Shown: positions 51,345-59,403 of the stretch, piece by piece
Position numbering within the stretch: the first letter of the stretch is position 1
Layout: each line of letters opens with the position of its first letter
NCBI GenBank assembly: GCA_045598705.1
Contig: JAZLMM010000003.1
Span: forward strand, 1 to 64,000
From: Scatonaster sp045598705
Lineage (GTDB): Bacteria; Bacillota; Clostridia; Saccharofermentanales; Saccharofermentanaceae
Direction of reading: 5' to 3'
Length of the DNA stretch: 64,000 nucleotides
The notes under the pieces: model-generated
What the model was told of the DNA's origin: nothing
Seen by the model: the letters and a program-made list of their open reading frames with translations, nothing else
Databases searched by the model: none
Translations under genes and position numbers: made by a program

Positions 51345-51373
51345 TCTTTCGAATTATGAAAGAAGGAATGTAT

Positions 51374-52375
51374 ATGAAAAAACTATTATCTCTTGTTCTA
51401 TCCACACTGATGATTCTTCCGATCTGCGGATGCGCAAAGAAATCAACTACAAATGCAACTGATCCAGTTTCTGAAGAGAAACCAATTATTCGTCTTGGTG
51501 GTCTCAAAGGTCCTACTTCGATGGGTATGGTAAAAATGCTTGATGATTGCGAGCAGGGAAATACAGAGATCCAATACGAATTTACTATGGCTGCTTCCGC
51601 AGATGAACTTACACCTAAGATTCTTCAGGGTGATCTAGACATCCTCGCTGTGCCAGCCAATCTTGGTCCTGTACTCTATAACAAATCAAATGGTAAAGTA
51701 CAAATGCTTGCAATCAATATGCTTGGAGCGATATATATCACGGAAAAAGGCGGAAATACCATTCATAGCCTAGAAGATCTTAAAGGTAAGACTATCTATG
51801 CAACTGGTAAAGGGTCAACGCCAGAGTATGTCCTTGCATATCTATTAAGTCAGCACGGCTTGGATATTGAGAAAGACGTTACAGTTGAGTGGAAGAGCGA
51901 GCCAACCGAGACCGTGTCGGCAATGGCTGCGAATGAGCATGCAATTGCGATGATTCCTCAACCGTTTGTTGCGGTGGCGCAAGGTCAGATTGAGGATCTT
52001 GAAGTGGTACTTGATTTGAATCAAGAATGGGATAGCTTAGGTGGAGACAGTAAATGTATTACTGCTGCCATTATTGTGAACACTGAATTTGCGAAGAACA
52101 ATCCGGATGTGGTAAAGACTTTTTTGAAAGAGTATGACAAATCCACAAGTTATGTGAAGAGTAACGTGGATGAGGTATCTACGCTGATTGAGAAGTATGA
52201 TATTGTCAAAGCACCGATTGCGAAGAAAGCTTTGCCTCAGTGTAATATCGTATGCATTACTGGAGAAGAAATGAAGAACAGTGTAACCGGATATTTCCAG
52301 GTCTTATATAATCAGAATCCTGCATCGATTGGCGGTTCGATGCCAAACGACGATTTCTTCCTGATATATGAGTAA
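51374..52375 (+). CDS. ABC transporter substrate-binding lipoprotein (SsuA/ThiY/TauA-like)
   Basis: 333 residues. Lipoprotein signal MKKLLSLVLSTLMILPICGC (Cys20), then an NMT1/SsuA-type periplasmic-binding fold: RLGGLKGPTSMGMVKML, ELTPKILQGDLDILAVPANL, LEDLKGKTIYATGKGSTPEY and NEHAIAMIPQPFVAVAQGQI. Such proteins bind sulfonates, nitrate, thiamin precursors or other small compounds. The ligand is unknown. ATG 51374 has AGAAGGA 6 nt upstream. Overlaps the permease start by 8 nt. Confidence 0.9.
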   Translation: MKKLLSLVLSTLMILPICGCAKKSTTNATDPVSEEKPIIRLGGLKGPTSMGMVKMLDDCEQGNTEIQYEFTMAASADELTPKILQGDLDILAVPANLGPVLYNKSNGKVQMLAINMLGAIYITEKGGNTIHSLEDLKGKTIYATGKGSTPEYVLAYLLSQHGLDIEKDVTVEWKSEPTETVSAMAANEHAIAMIPQPFVAVAQGQIEDLEVVLDLNQEWDSLGGDSKCITAAIIVNTEFAKNNPDVVKTFLKEYDKSTSYVKSNVDEVSTLIEKYDIVKAPIAKKALPQCNIVCITGEEMKNSVTGYFQVLYNQNPASIGGSMPNDDFFLIYE

Positions 52376-53117
52376 GAAAGTTCTATATAAATCAATTTCT
52401 GTCGTCTTGCTGGTAGCAAGTTGGGAAGCCCTCTCGTTGATCGTAGGCGAGGACTTCCTTCTTGCGTCTCCCATTCAGGTTGCCAAACGACTGTTTCAGC
52501 TTCCTTTCGAGAATGGATTCATTCAGACTTCGTTCTTCTCCTTAGGAAGAATTTTTACTGGATTCTTACTTGCATTTGTCCTAGGTTTGATATTGGCCGT
52601 TCTATCTTCACAGTTTCAGTTTGTAGAGTACCTCCTATGGCCATATGTCAATGTGATGAAGGCGGTGCCGGTTGCTTCATTCATAATACTAAGTTTGATT
52701 TGGTTTAGTTATGAGAAACTTACCATATTCATTGCATTCCTCATCGCTTTTCCTGCCATATATTCGAATGTGCTGCAAGGCATGAAAAATGCGGATGCCC
52801 AGCTTCTTGAGGTGGCATCACTCTATCAAGTTCCGTTCGTACGCCGTTTAAAGTATGTGTACCTGCCAAGTGTGAAGCCTTTCCTTCTGTCTTCTTGTAA
52901 TGTTGCCGTTGGTATGGCTTGGAAAGCTGGTGTAGCAGCAGAAGTAATCGGCATTGTAAAAGGTTCAATCGGTGAACGTCTCTACGAGGCGAAAATCTAT
53001 TTCCTGAATGCTGATCTTCTTTCTTGGACGGTGGTCATCATTTGTCTGAGTATCATTTCTGAGAAGGCTTTTGTTACGCTGATTAAATTGATTATGAGAA
53101 GGGTGGAACGGACATGA
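52368..53117 (+). CDS. ABC transporter permease (SsuC/TauC-like)
   Basis: 249 residues with six predicted membrane helices. LLASPIQVAKRLFQL, the SFFSLGRIFTGFLLAFVLG segment and the EAA loop EVASLYQVPFVRRLKYVYLP are typical of the SsuC/TauC group. GVAAEVIGIVKGSIGERLYE marks the C-terminal conserved region. Its start overlaps the binding-protein stop and its end overlaps the ATPase start by 4 nt, so the proteins are made in fixed ratio. Confidence 0.92.
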   Translation: MSKKVLYKSISVVLLVASWEALSLIVGEDFLLASPIQVAKRLFQLPFENGFIQTSFFSLGRIFTGFLLAFVLGLILAVLSSQFQFVEYLLWPYVNVMKAVPVASFIILSLIWFSYEKLTIFIAFLIAFPAIYSNVLQGMKNADAQLLEVASLYQVPFVRRLKYVYLPSVKPFLLSSCNVAVGMAWKAGVAAEVIGIVKGSIGERLYEAKIYFLNADLLSWTVVIICLSIISEKAFVTLIKLIMRRVERT

Positions 53118-53695
53118 GTGGTGTAGTAGTCAATGATCTATGTAAATCATATGGTGATCAAGTTGTTCTTTATAATCTGAATCTAGAGTTTGAAGAAGGC
53201 TTAACCACTTGTATGATGGGCCCTTCCGGATGTGGGAAAACCACTTTCTTACGATTGCTTGCGGGACTGGAGAAAGCAGATTCCGGCACGATTGATACGG
53301 GAAAATCGAGAATTTCTTATGTGTTTCAGGAAGATCGTTTGAGCGAGAACTACACAGCTGTATCAAATATCCGCTTTGTAGTGGGGAAGTCGATGCATAC
53401 AGATGAAATCGTCAATATACTGAAAGTATTTGGTTTGGAAGATTTTACTTCTAAACCTGTTCGTGATTTGAGTGGTGGCATGAAGCGAAGAGTTGCCATC
53501 GCACGCGCACTCTGTGTGCCTTATGATCTATTGATTCTTGATGAGCCACTCAAAGGACTCGATGAGAAACTGAAACATCAGGTTATGGATCTGATTAAGA
53601 AGAATACAGACGGAAAGACGGCCATCTATGTCACGCATGATCCCATGGAAGCAGAAATTATGGGAGATCGAATCATCAAGTGGGAGGGTCTATGA
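53114..53695 (+). CDS. ABC transporter ATPase (SsuB/TauB-like), short form
   Basis: 193 residues, some 50-60 fewer than usual SsuB. Walker A GPSGCGKTT (about 36-44), Q-loop YVFQEDRL, signature LSGGMKRR, Walker B LLILDEPLKGLD and the H-loop YVTHDPMEAE are complete, so it should be active. The missing part is the C-terminal extension after the switch region. ATGA overlaps join it to the permease before and hydE after. Confidence 0.93.
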   Translation: MSGVVVNDLCKSYGDQVVLYNLNLEFEEGLTTCMMGPSGCGKTTFLRLLAGLEKADSGTIDTGKSRISYVFQEDRLSENYTAVSNIRFVVGKSMHTDEIVNILKVFGLEDFTSKPVRDLSGGMKRRVAIARALCVPYDLLILDEPLKGLDEKLKHQVMDLIKKNTDGKTAIYVTHDPMEAEIMGDRIIKWEGL

Positions 53696-54678
53696 GTTCT
53701 GCATTGAATCGAAATGAAATTCTGGATATCCTTCAAATGCCAGAAAGTGTATTCTATCGTGATGTCGTTCCATTGTCGCAGCGAATTGCACACGAGTCTT
53801 TCTCGAACCATCTTCTCGTTACATCTATGGTAGGTTATAGCAATATATGTAAGAATAATTGTGTATATTGCGGAATGAGAGCCAGTAAGAATCCGATAGA
53901 GCGATATCGAATTCCACCTGAACAAGTGATTGAAAAATGTCTGAAAGCGAAGAACCAAGGTTTCGAATGTACATTCCTCATCTCAGGGGAAGATCCAAAG
54001 TATGGGTTTGAGAATATTCTATCCATCGTAAGTCGTTTGAAGAAAGAGAATATGTGGATCAGCTTGGCATGTGGTGAATTTAGTCGAAGTCAATTTGAAG
54101 AACTCAAATCCGCAGGTGTGGATGAATATGTTCTTAAGTTTGAGATGTCGAATTCTGAACACTTTAATCAGTTGAATCCATCCACCACTTTCAATAAACG
54201 AATGCAGGCAATCTATGATGTGAAGTCTTTAGGTTTGAATCTATCCTCTGGAAATATAGTGGATTGGCCGGGCCAGACCTTGAAGGAATTAGCGGATGAT
54301 ATCCTTCTCATGCATGAACTTGATGTCAGTTGGGCGCCTGTAATTCCATATCTTCCAGCCAAGAATACCCCTTTGGCAGTAAGTGGTCATCGAGGAGATT
54401 TGTTGAAATTATATAAGGAAATTGCAATACTTCGAATATTGATGCCTCGAGTTAACATTACCGCCCAACAACCTGGCAAAGATATCACAAAAGGGTTGTC
54501 AGATGTTAAGGGCAACTTGGCCGCCATTGAGGCTGGGGCCAATGTCCTTTTCTTCGATCTTCTGTCGGATGTTGAAGCGAAGCATTTCCGAGTAATCGAT
54601 GATCGAAATATAACTGGCCCCTCACATATATTCAAGTTAGCAGAAGTTTCGGGAAAAGAATTGATCTTGTGTAGGTGA
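53692..54678 (+). CDS. hydE: [FeFe]-hydrogenase maturation radical SAM protein HydE
   Basis: 328 residues. Radical SAM enzyme of the BioB/HydE group. Cluster motif C53-K-N-N-C57-V-Y-C60 (CxxxCxxC), preceded by VTSMVGYSNICKNN. Later LISGEDPKYG, SNSEHFNQLNPSTTF, NIVDWPGQTLKELADD, SWAPVIPYLPAKNTPL and NITAQQPGKDI are HydE-like and differ from PylB and BioB. The auxiliary C-terminal cluster Cys of T. maritima HydE are not seen, as in many members. ATG 53692 has GGGAGGG 4 nt upstream and overlaps the ATPase stop. hydG and the hydrogenase genes are outside the window. Confidence 0.9.
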   Translation: MSSALNRNEILDILQMPESVFYRDVVPLSQRIAHESFSNHLLVTSMVGYSNICKNNCVYCGMRASKNPIERYRIPPEQVIEKCLKAKNQGFECTFLISGEDPKYGFENILSIVSRLKKENMWISLACGEFSRSQFEELKSAGVDEYVLKFEMSNSEHFNQLNPSTTFNKRMQAIYDVKSLGLNLSSGNIVDWPGQTLKELADDILLMHELDVSWAPVIPYLPAKNTPLAVSGHRGDLLKLYKEIAILRILMPRVNITAQQPGKDITKGLSDVKGNLAAIEAGANVLFFDLLSDVEAKHFRVIDDRNITGPSHIFKLAEVSGKELILCR

Positions 54679-54684
54679 TTCACT

Positions 54685-55875
54685 ATGAGTTTAACGGATA
54701 CCCCAGCTACAGAACGTGCACATATTTCTTTCTTTGGTAGAAGAAATGCCGGTAAATCCAGTTTGGTAAATGCAATTGCTAATCAGAACGTGAGTATCGT
54801 ATCCGATATACTTGGTACGACGACGGATCCTGTTCGTAAAACGATGGAGATCCTTCCATTAGGTCCGGTAGTCATTATCGATACACCAGGCTTTGATGAT
54901 GAAGGCATGCTTGGAAAGATGCGTGTTACGAAAACTAAAGATGTGTTGAAGCAAACAGACATCGCCGTATTAGTCGTGGATGCAGGACAAGGCTACCATG
55001 AGGATGATTTGGCCTTCCTCGCTTTATTGAAGGAAATGAAGCTCCCGTATGTCGTTGTGTTTTCTAAAGCTGATCTATGTAAATCGGTACAAGACTTACC
55101 GAATGATGTGTTGAAGACAAGTGTTGAGAATGGTTATGGGATTGAAACGTTAAAAGAACGACTTGCTCGTATGATTCATGACAATCTTTCAGAGAAATAC
55201 ATTCTGTCCGATCTTTTGGAAGCGGGCGATGTAATCGTATTGGTCACTCCCATTGATCAATCTGCCCCTAAAGGAAGATTAATTCTGCCGCAACAACAGA
55301 CACTGCGTGAAATCCTTGACTTCCATGGCATTGTTGTCACCTGTCAAACAGAAGAACTATCCGAGACATTAGCTTTGCTTTGCAGAAAACCGAAACTGAT
55401 CATAACTGATTCTCAAGACTTTGAGAAAGTAGGACAGATTGTGCCGCAAGATATCCCGTTGACTTCATTTTCGCTGCTGTTTGCAAGGTATAGAGGAATC
55501 CTTGAAAGTCTGATCAATCAAGTGAATGTTTTGGATTATATCAAAGATGGGGATAAGATACTGATTTCGGAAGGATGTACTCATCATCGGCAGTGTGAAG
55601 ATATTGGAACGACGAAGATTCCTAATTGGATTGAGCAGTATACAGGCGTGAAGCCTATATATGTATTTGCGTCAGGAAGTGATTTTCCCGATGATTTATC
55701 AGAGTTTTCGCTCATTGTCCACTGTGGCGGTTGTATGTTAAATGAGAAAGAAATGAAGCATCGTATCGAGCAAACTCTTGCAAATGGGGTTCCAATTGTG
55801 AACTATGGGGCGCTGATTGCCAAAACAAACGGCATGTTTGAACGAGCGATTCTGCCAATTTGTCCGAATCGTTGA
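54685..55875 (+). CDS. hydF: [FeFe]-hydrogenase maturation GTPase HydF
   Basis: 396 residues. Scaffold that carries the diiron precursor and hands it to the hydrogenase. N-terminal GTPase: GRRNAGKSSL (G1), GTTTDPVRK (G2), DTPGFDDEG (G3), SKADL (G4). A middle dimerisation domain follows with LVTPIDQSAPKGRLILPQQQ. The C-terminal Fe-S domain has SEGCTHHRQCEDIG (about 294-307) and the HCGGC motif (about 347-351), the ligands characteristic of HydF. Six nt after hydE. Confidence 0.95.
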   Translation: MSLTDTPATERAHISFFGRRNAGKSSLVNAIANQNVSIVSDILGTTTDPVRKTMEILPLGPVVIIDTPGFDDEGMLGKMRVTKTKDVLKQTDIAVLVVDAGQGYHEDDLAFLALLKEMKLPYVVVFSKADLCKSVQDLPNDVLKTSVENGYGIETLKERLARMIHDNLSEKYILSDLLEAGDVIVLVTPIDQSAPKGRLILPQQQTLREILDFHGIVVTCQTEELSETLALLCRKPKLIITDSQDFEKVGQIVPQDIPLTSFSLLFARYRGILESLINQVNVLDYIKDGDKILISEGCTHHRQCEDIGTTKIPNWIEQYTGVKPIYVFASGSDFPDDLSEFSLIVHCGGCMLNEKEMKHRIEQTLANGVPIVNYGALIAKTNGMFERAILPICPNR

Positions 55876-55900
55876 TTTATTGCTGCATAAGAATTATAGT
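55872..55900 (+). promoter_or_regulatory. Promoter for pncA-pncB
   Basis: TTGATT (55872-55877), 17 nt, TATAGT (55895-55900). A TATAAT also lies at 55906-55911. It overlaps the end of hydF. Confidence 0.6.
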
Positions 55901-55942
55901 ATCTCTATAATGGTTTGGGTTAAACATATTTGGAGGTTACCA

Positions 55943-56488
55943 ATGAAAACACTGATTGTAGTAGATATGCAGAAAGATTTTATCGACGGTGCGCTTGGTT
56001 CGAAGGAAGCTACAACGATCGTTTCTAATGTGGCAAAGAAAATTAAGTCCTATGTGAAGAATGGGGATCGTGTAGTATTTACCCGTGATACGCATAAGAA
56101 GAATTACCTTTCTACAAGAGAAGGCAAATTCTTACCGGTTCCTCACTGTATTAAGGATGAAGATGGTTGGCAGATTAACTCGAAGCTAATCAAGGCTGCC
56201 GGTGAGTCGTATATTGTGATTGATAAGCCATCTTTTGGTTATAACGGATGGAAGAAATTCTTGAAAGACGATACAGATGAGGTGGAACTCGTAGGGCTTT
56301 GTACCGATATATGTGTGGTTTCCAATGCATTGATCATTAAGAACCTTTTCCCGGAGAGGGATATCATCGTGGATAGCGCTTGTTGTGCAGGTGTTTCTCC
56401 TGCGACACATGATGCGGCAATTTCTACAATGAAGTGCTGTCAGATCTGTGTATTACATGAAGGCAAAGAACCTTGGAGGAATGTATAA
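55943..56488 (+). CDS. pncA: Nicotinamidase-like cysteine hydrolase
   Basis: 181 residues. Isochorismatase-fold amidase, expected to turn nicotinamide into nicotinate for NAD salvage. Catalytic triad positions: Asp in VVDMQKDFIDGALG, Lys in the VFTRDTHKKN/YIVIDKPSFG region, and Cys in LVGLCTDICVVSNALIIK. The metal-binding D-x-H (RDTH) is shifted to FTRDTHKKNY. The adjacent pncB supports the assignment. ATG 55943 has GGAGGT upstream and cuts off a long spurious extension that would begin inside hydF. Confidence 0.88.
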   Translation: MKTLIVVDMQKDFIDGALGSKEATTIVSNVAKKIKSYVKNGDRVVFTRDTHKKNYLSTREGKFLPVPHCIKDEDGWQINSKLIKAAGESYIVIDKPSFGYNGWKKFLKDDTDEVELVGLCTDICVVSNALIIKNLFPERDIIVDSACCAGVSPATHDAAISTMKCCQICVLHEGKEPWRNV

Positions 56489-56489
56489 G

Positions 56490-57695
56490 ATGAAACTTGA
56501 TCGAATCATCGTAAGTCTTCTCGAGACAGATATGTATAAGTTTTCTATGGGACAGGCAATCTATCACCAGTTCCCATCGTATAAGACGACTTGGTCTTTC
56601 GCTTGTAGAAATACGGATGTGAAATTTACAAGCGAGATGGTCGAAGAGATCAAAGAACAGATTAAAGCATATTGTGACTTGCGTTTCACAGAAGACGAAT
56701 TAGCATATCTTGATTCGATTCAATGGATCAAAGGTTCTTATATTGATTTCCTTAGACTTTGGAATCCACGTTTTGAAGATTTTGAGATCACTACTGATGC
56801 ACCATGTGGCTTGACTATCGACACTCGTGGTACATGGTTGAATACATCTATGTATGAGATCCCGACGCTTGCAATCGTTAATGAAGTGTATTTCCGCATG
56901 GCATATGATTACAATATTTTGATTTCGAGCTTCAAAGAAAGACTGGCAGAGAAGATTGAATGGGTAAGAAGCGGGAAATACTGCTTGTCTTCCTTCAGTG
57001 AGTTCGGCTTGAGAAGAAGATTATCTGCCGAAGCGCAGGAGTTAGCGGTCAAATGTCTGTCTGAGGCTGATTTGGGAGAAAGTCGTTTCGTCGGAACGTC
57101 CAATGTATATCTTGCGAAGAAATTCAATCTGACGCCAGTCGGTACTATGGCACATGAGTGGATTATGTGCGTAGGGCAAGGAAATCACAAGCATAATCCT
57201 GCCTATTCCAATTGGTATGCACTTCGGTCTTGGGTCGATGAATATGGCGTGCTGAACGGAACAGCCCTTACGGATGCGATTACTACGGACTGTTTCTTGC
57301 GTGATTTTCAGTTAACGTATTCTACACTGTTCTCTGGTGTTCGTCATGATTCCGGAGATCCTTTCGAGTGGGGGGAGAAAATGATTCGACACTATGAATC
57401 ATTAGGCATTGATCCCAGAACGAAGACACTTCTGTTCTCGGATAGCCTGAATTTTGAACGTGCAGATAAACTGTATCGTCATTTCCATGGTCGTGCCCGT
57501 GTAGCTTTCGGTATTGGTACATATATTGCGAATGATACTTGCGAAGAGGCACTCAACATTGTCATGAAGACTACGCGTTGCAATGGTCAGGACGTGGCAA
57601 AGATTTCAGATGTTGAGGGCAAAGGCATGTGTAAGAACCCAGATTATGTGAAGTATTTACAACGATGCATCGACTGGCGTATGCAATATGAGTGA
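56490..57695 (+). CDS. pncB: Nicotinate phosphoribosyltransferase
   Basis: 401 residues. Joins nicotinate to PRPP, giving nicotinate mononucleotide. E. coli PncB-type length and motifs: LLETDMYKFSMGQAIYHQFP, SEFGLRRRLSAEAQE, FVGTSNVYLAKKFNLTPVGT, MAHEWIMCVGQG (His of the phosphoenzyme), GVRHDSGDPFEWGEKMI and FGIGTYIANDT. ATG 56490 is 9 nt after GGAGGA. Both pnc genes use PRPP-linked salvage, and two PRPP synthetase genes occur elsewhere in the window. Confidence 0.95.
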   Translation: MKLDRIIVSLLETDMYKFSMGQAIYHQFPSYKTTWSFACRNTDVKFTSEMVEEIKEQIKAYCDLRFTEDELAYLDSIQWIKGSYIDFLRLWNPRFEDFEITTDAPCGLTIDTRGTWLNTSMYEIPTLAIVNEVYFRMAYDYNILISSFKERLAEKIEWVRSGKYCLSSFSEFGLRRRLSAEAQELAVKCLSEADLGESRFVGTSNVYLAKKFNLTPVGTMAHEWIMCVGQGNHKHNPAYSNWYALRSWVDEYGVLNGTALTDAITTDCFLRDFQLTYSTLFSGVRHDSGDPFEWGEKMIRHYESLGIDPRTKTLLFSDSLNFERADKLYRHFHGRARVAFGIGTYIANDTCEEALNIVMKTTRCNGQDVAKISDVEGKGMCKNPDYVKYLQRCIDWRMQYE

Positions 57696-57713
57696 TTCTT
57701 TTTGCTGTCTCAC

Positions 57714-57742
57714 TTGACATATTCGCCATAAATCGGTATATT
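57714..57742 (+). promoter_or_regulatory. Consensus-like promoter for tRNA-Thr
   Basis: TTGACA (57714-57719), 17 nt, TATATT (57737-57742), 24 nt before the tRNA. Near-consensus, as expected for a stable RNA. Confidence 0.85.
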
Positions 57743-57766
57743 TTTATTTGCTTTGAGAAGAGCAAT

Positions 57767-57841
57767 GCCAATGTGGCTCAGGGGTAGAGCAATTCACTCG
57801 TAATGAATAGGTCGTGGGTCCGATTCCCACCATTGGCTCCA
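57767..57841 (+). tRNA. tRNA-Thr (anticodon CGT)
   Basis: Acceptor GCCAATG/CATTGGC perfect, D arm GCTC/GAGC, anticodon stem ATTCA/TGAAT around CTCGTAA (anticodon CGT, reads ACG), T arm GTGGG/CCCAC with TCCGATT loop, encoded CCA. It stands alone with its own promoter and terminator. Confidence 0.97.
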
Positions 57842-57844
57842 TTT

Positions 57845-57877
57845 GACGGACATCCTTATTGGTGTCCGTCTTTTTTT
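57845..57877 (+). terminator. Rho-independent terminator after tRNA-Thr
   Basis: GACGGACA/TGTCCGTC stem (57845-57852 and 57863-57870), extended by CC/GG with one bulge, followed by seven T (57871-57877). Confidence 0.93.
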
Positions 57878-57924
57878 CGGTTTCATATATTTTCTTCAAG
57901 TGACTATTTTTCTGTATATTCATG

Positions 57925-57930
57925 TATAAT
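57925..57930 (+). promoter_or_regulatory. Likely -10 of the solute-binding lipoprotein gene
   Basis: Perfect TATAAT in an AT-rich stretch after the tRNA-Thr terminator. No clear -35. Leader of ~65 nt with no recognised riboswitch. Confidence 0.45.
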
Positions 57931-58003
57931 TAAATATATATGGAAAAGAGGAAGACTATTAAATATGTTTTTATCTCACAAGGTAGGGAAAGGCGACTGC
58001 TAT

Positions 58004-59389
58004 ATGAGTCGTAGATTCGGATCATATTTTCTCTCATTTGTATTGATTGTATCCTGCCTTTTTTCAGTAGGATGCCATAAATCTACCAATAGTTATCCAT
58101 CAGTACTAGTTTCAGAGATTTCTTCTGATGTAGAAACGCAGGTGAGTTCTTCTCTTATTTCAAGTGAAAGTTATGAAATTTCTATTGCTTCACCACTTTC
58201 ATATGAGACATGTATGTATATAGCAAAACTTTATGTAGCGAAATCTCAAGGACTTCTTGGAGAAGGCGTTACGGGTGACACAGTTGATCTAGGTTATTTA
58301 GATTCGATAGATCTTCCTTTTATCTTGAAAGTATATGGTACCGGAGATACGGGTTGTAATATCACAACATTAAATCAATGGGAGAGTGAAGGTGAATTAC
58401 CAGATATTTTCCTTACGGAAGAATTTGATCAGGTCGTATCATGTGGATATGCCTCTCCGATTACATTTTACTTGGCTGATAACACGCTTCTGTCAGCGGA
58501 TCGCACGTATGCGAATATGATTTCTTCTTTCTTTGTGAATCAGGAACAATATGGCATTCCTTACCAGACTGCAGCCGCAATTCTTTATTGCGACATGGAA
58601 GTATTAAATCGTGCAGGCGTATCAGCTGTTAGTTTTCAGCAGAGTAAACGTTCTATTGAGGAACTTCTGTTGAAAGTTTCTATGCTGAATGAGAAAGAGA
58701 AGGTCGTCTTACCGTTTTACATGGCAGAAAGTATGTTGCCATATTTACCATGTTCTGTTTATTCTAGCCCATATTTATCTGCAGCTTCAGATCTTGACCG
58801 CAAATCAAGGGCTTATACTGATGCGCTTGAATATACGCGATCTTTGGTAAGAAATGGATTGTGTTATGAGTCTTATTCTAAAGAAGAATTAGATATTTTG
58901 TTCGATGGAATGTCTCCGCTTCTTTCAAGAAAAGTTGGCGTTTGGGCTGGTACAACGGATGAGTTGCCTCGTTATGATAACTATATGCCTAATACTTTGA
59001 ATCTCATGCAGTATCCATCTTCAGAAGAAGATACTTATTCTGCACCGCTTCTTATCAGCTATCCACTATGTATTTCTTCGCATTGTGAACGTCCCAAAGA
59101 AGCTTGTGATCTAGCCGTATTTTTCGCTATGGATGAAGATGCATTGCTTCTTACAAGCCGTCTTCAGAATCGTGAAGGATATTTACCTTCGATTTCAGCC
59201 ACCTCTGTCTGGAAGAGTGTGACTGGACGTCAGAAATATGGCATGTACCTGATTCAATATATGGAACTTATGGAAGAGGCTATCTATATTCCTTCTGTAT
59301 CAAATAGTTTGGAGTTTCAGAATGACCTGGCTTACATTAATGACAAGGTTCAGCCGATTCTTGTGCGCGAACGGGAGGAAGAGGAATAA
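58004..59389 (+). CDS. Orphan extracellular solute-binding lipoprotein (family 1-like)
   Basis: 461 residues. Signal peptide MSRRFGSYFLSFVLIVSC with lipobox FSVGC (Cys24), then a fold resembling family 1 (sugar/carbohydrate) binding proteins: LPDIFLTEEFDQVVSCGYAS, QYGIPYQTAAAILYCDMEVL followed by NRAGVSAVSF, and SYPLCISSHCERPKEACDLA. No permease or ATPase gene adjoins, so it may serve a distant transporter or a sensor. ATG 58004 is chosen because the signal peptide then has normal length. ATG 57965 would add 13 residues, and the open frame back to 57803 is tRNA-derived. Confidence 0.75.
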   Translation: MSRRFGSYFLSFVLIVSCLFSVGCHKSTNSYPSVLVSEISSDVETQVSSSLISSESYEISIASPLSYETCMYIAKLYVAKSQGLLGEGVTGDTVDLGYLDSIDLPFILKVYGTGDTGCNITTLNQWESEGELPDIFLTEEFDQVVSCGYASPITFYLADNTLLSADRTYANMISSFFVNQEQYGIPYQTAAAILYCDMEVLNRAGVSAVSFQQSKRSIEELLLKVSMLNEKEKVVLPFYMAESMLPYLPCSVYSSPYLSAASDLDRKSRAYTDALEYTRSLVRNGLCYESYSKEELDILFDGMSPLLSRKVGVWAGTTDELPRYDNYMPNTLNLMQYPSSEEDTYSAPLLISYPLCISSHCERPKEACDLAVFFAMDEDALLLTSRLQNREGYLPSISATSVWKSVTGRQKYGMYLIQYMELMEEAIYIPSVSNSLEFQNDLAYINDKVQPILVREREEEE

Positions 59390-59403
59390 GGAGGTATTAC
59401 TCG

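Noticed and set aside
57803..58003. In-frame extension of the solute-binding lipoprotein back into tRNA-Thr (NRSWVRFPPLAP-type start)
   Set aside because: The extension is tRNA-derived sequence followed by terminator and promoter; the real start is 58004, giving a normal lipoprotein signal.
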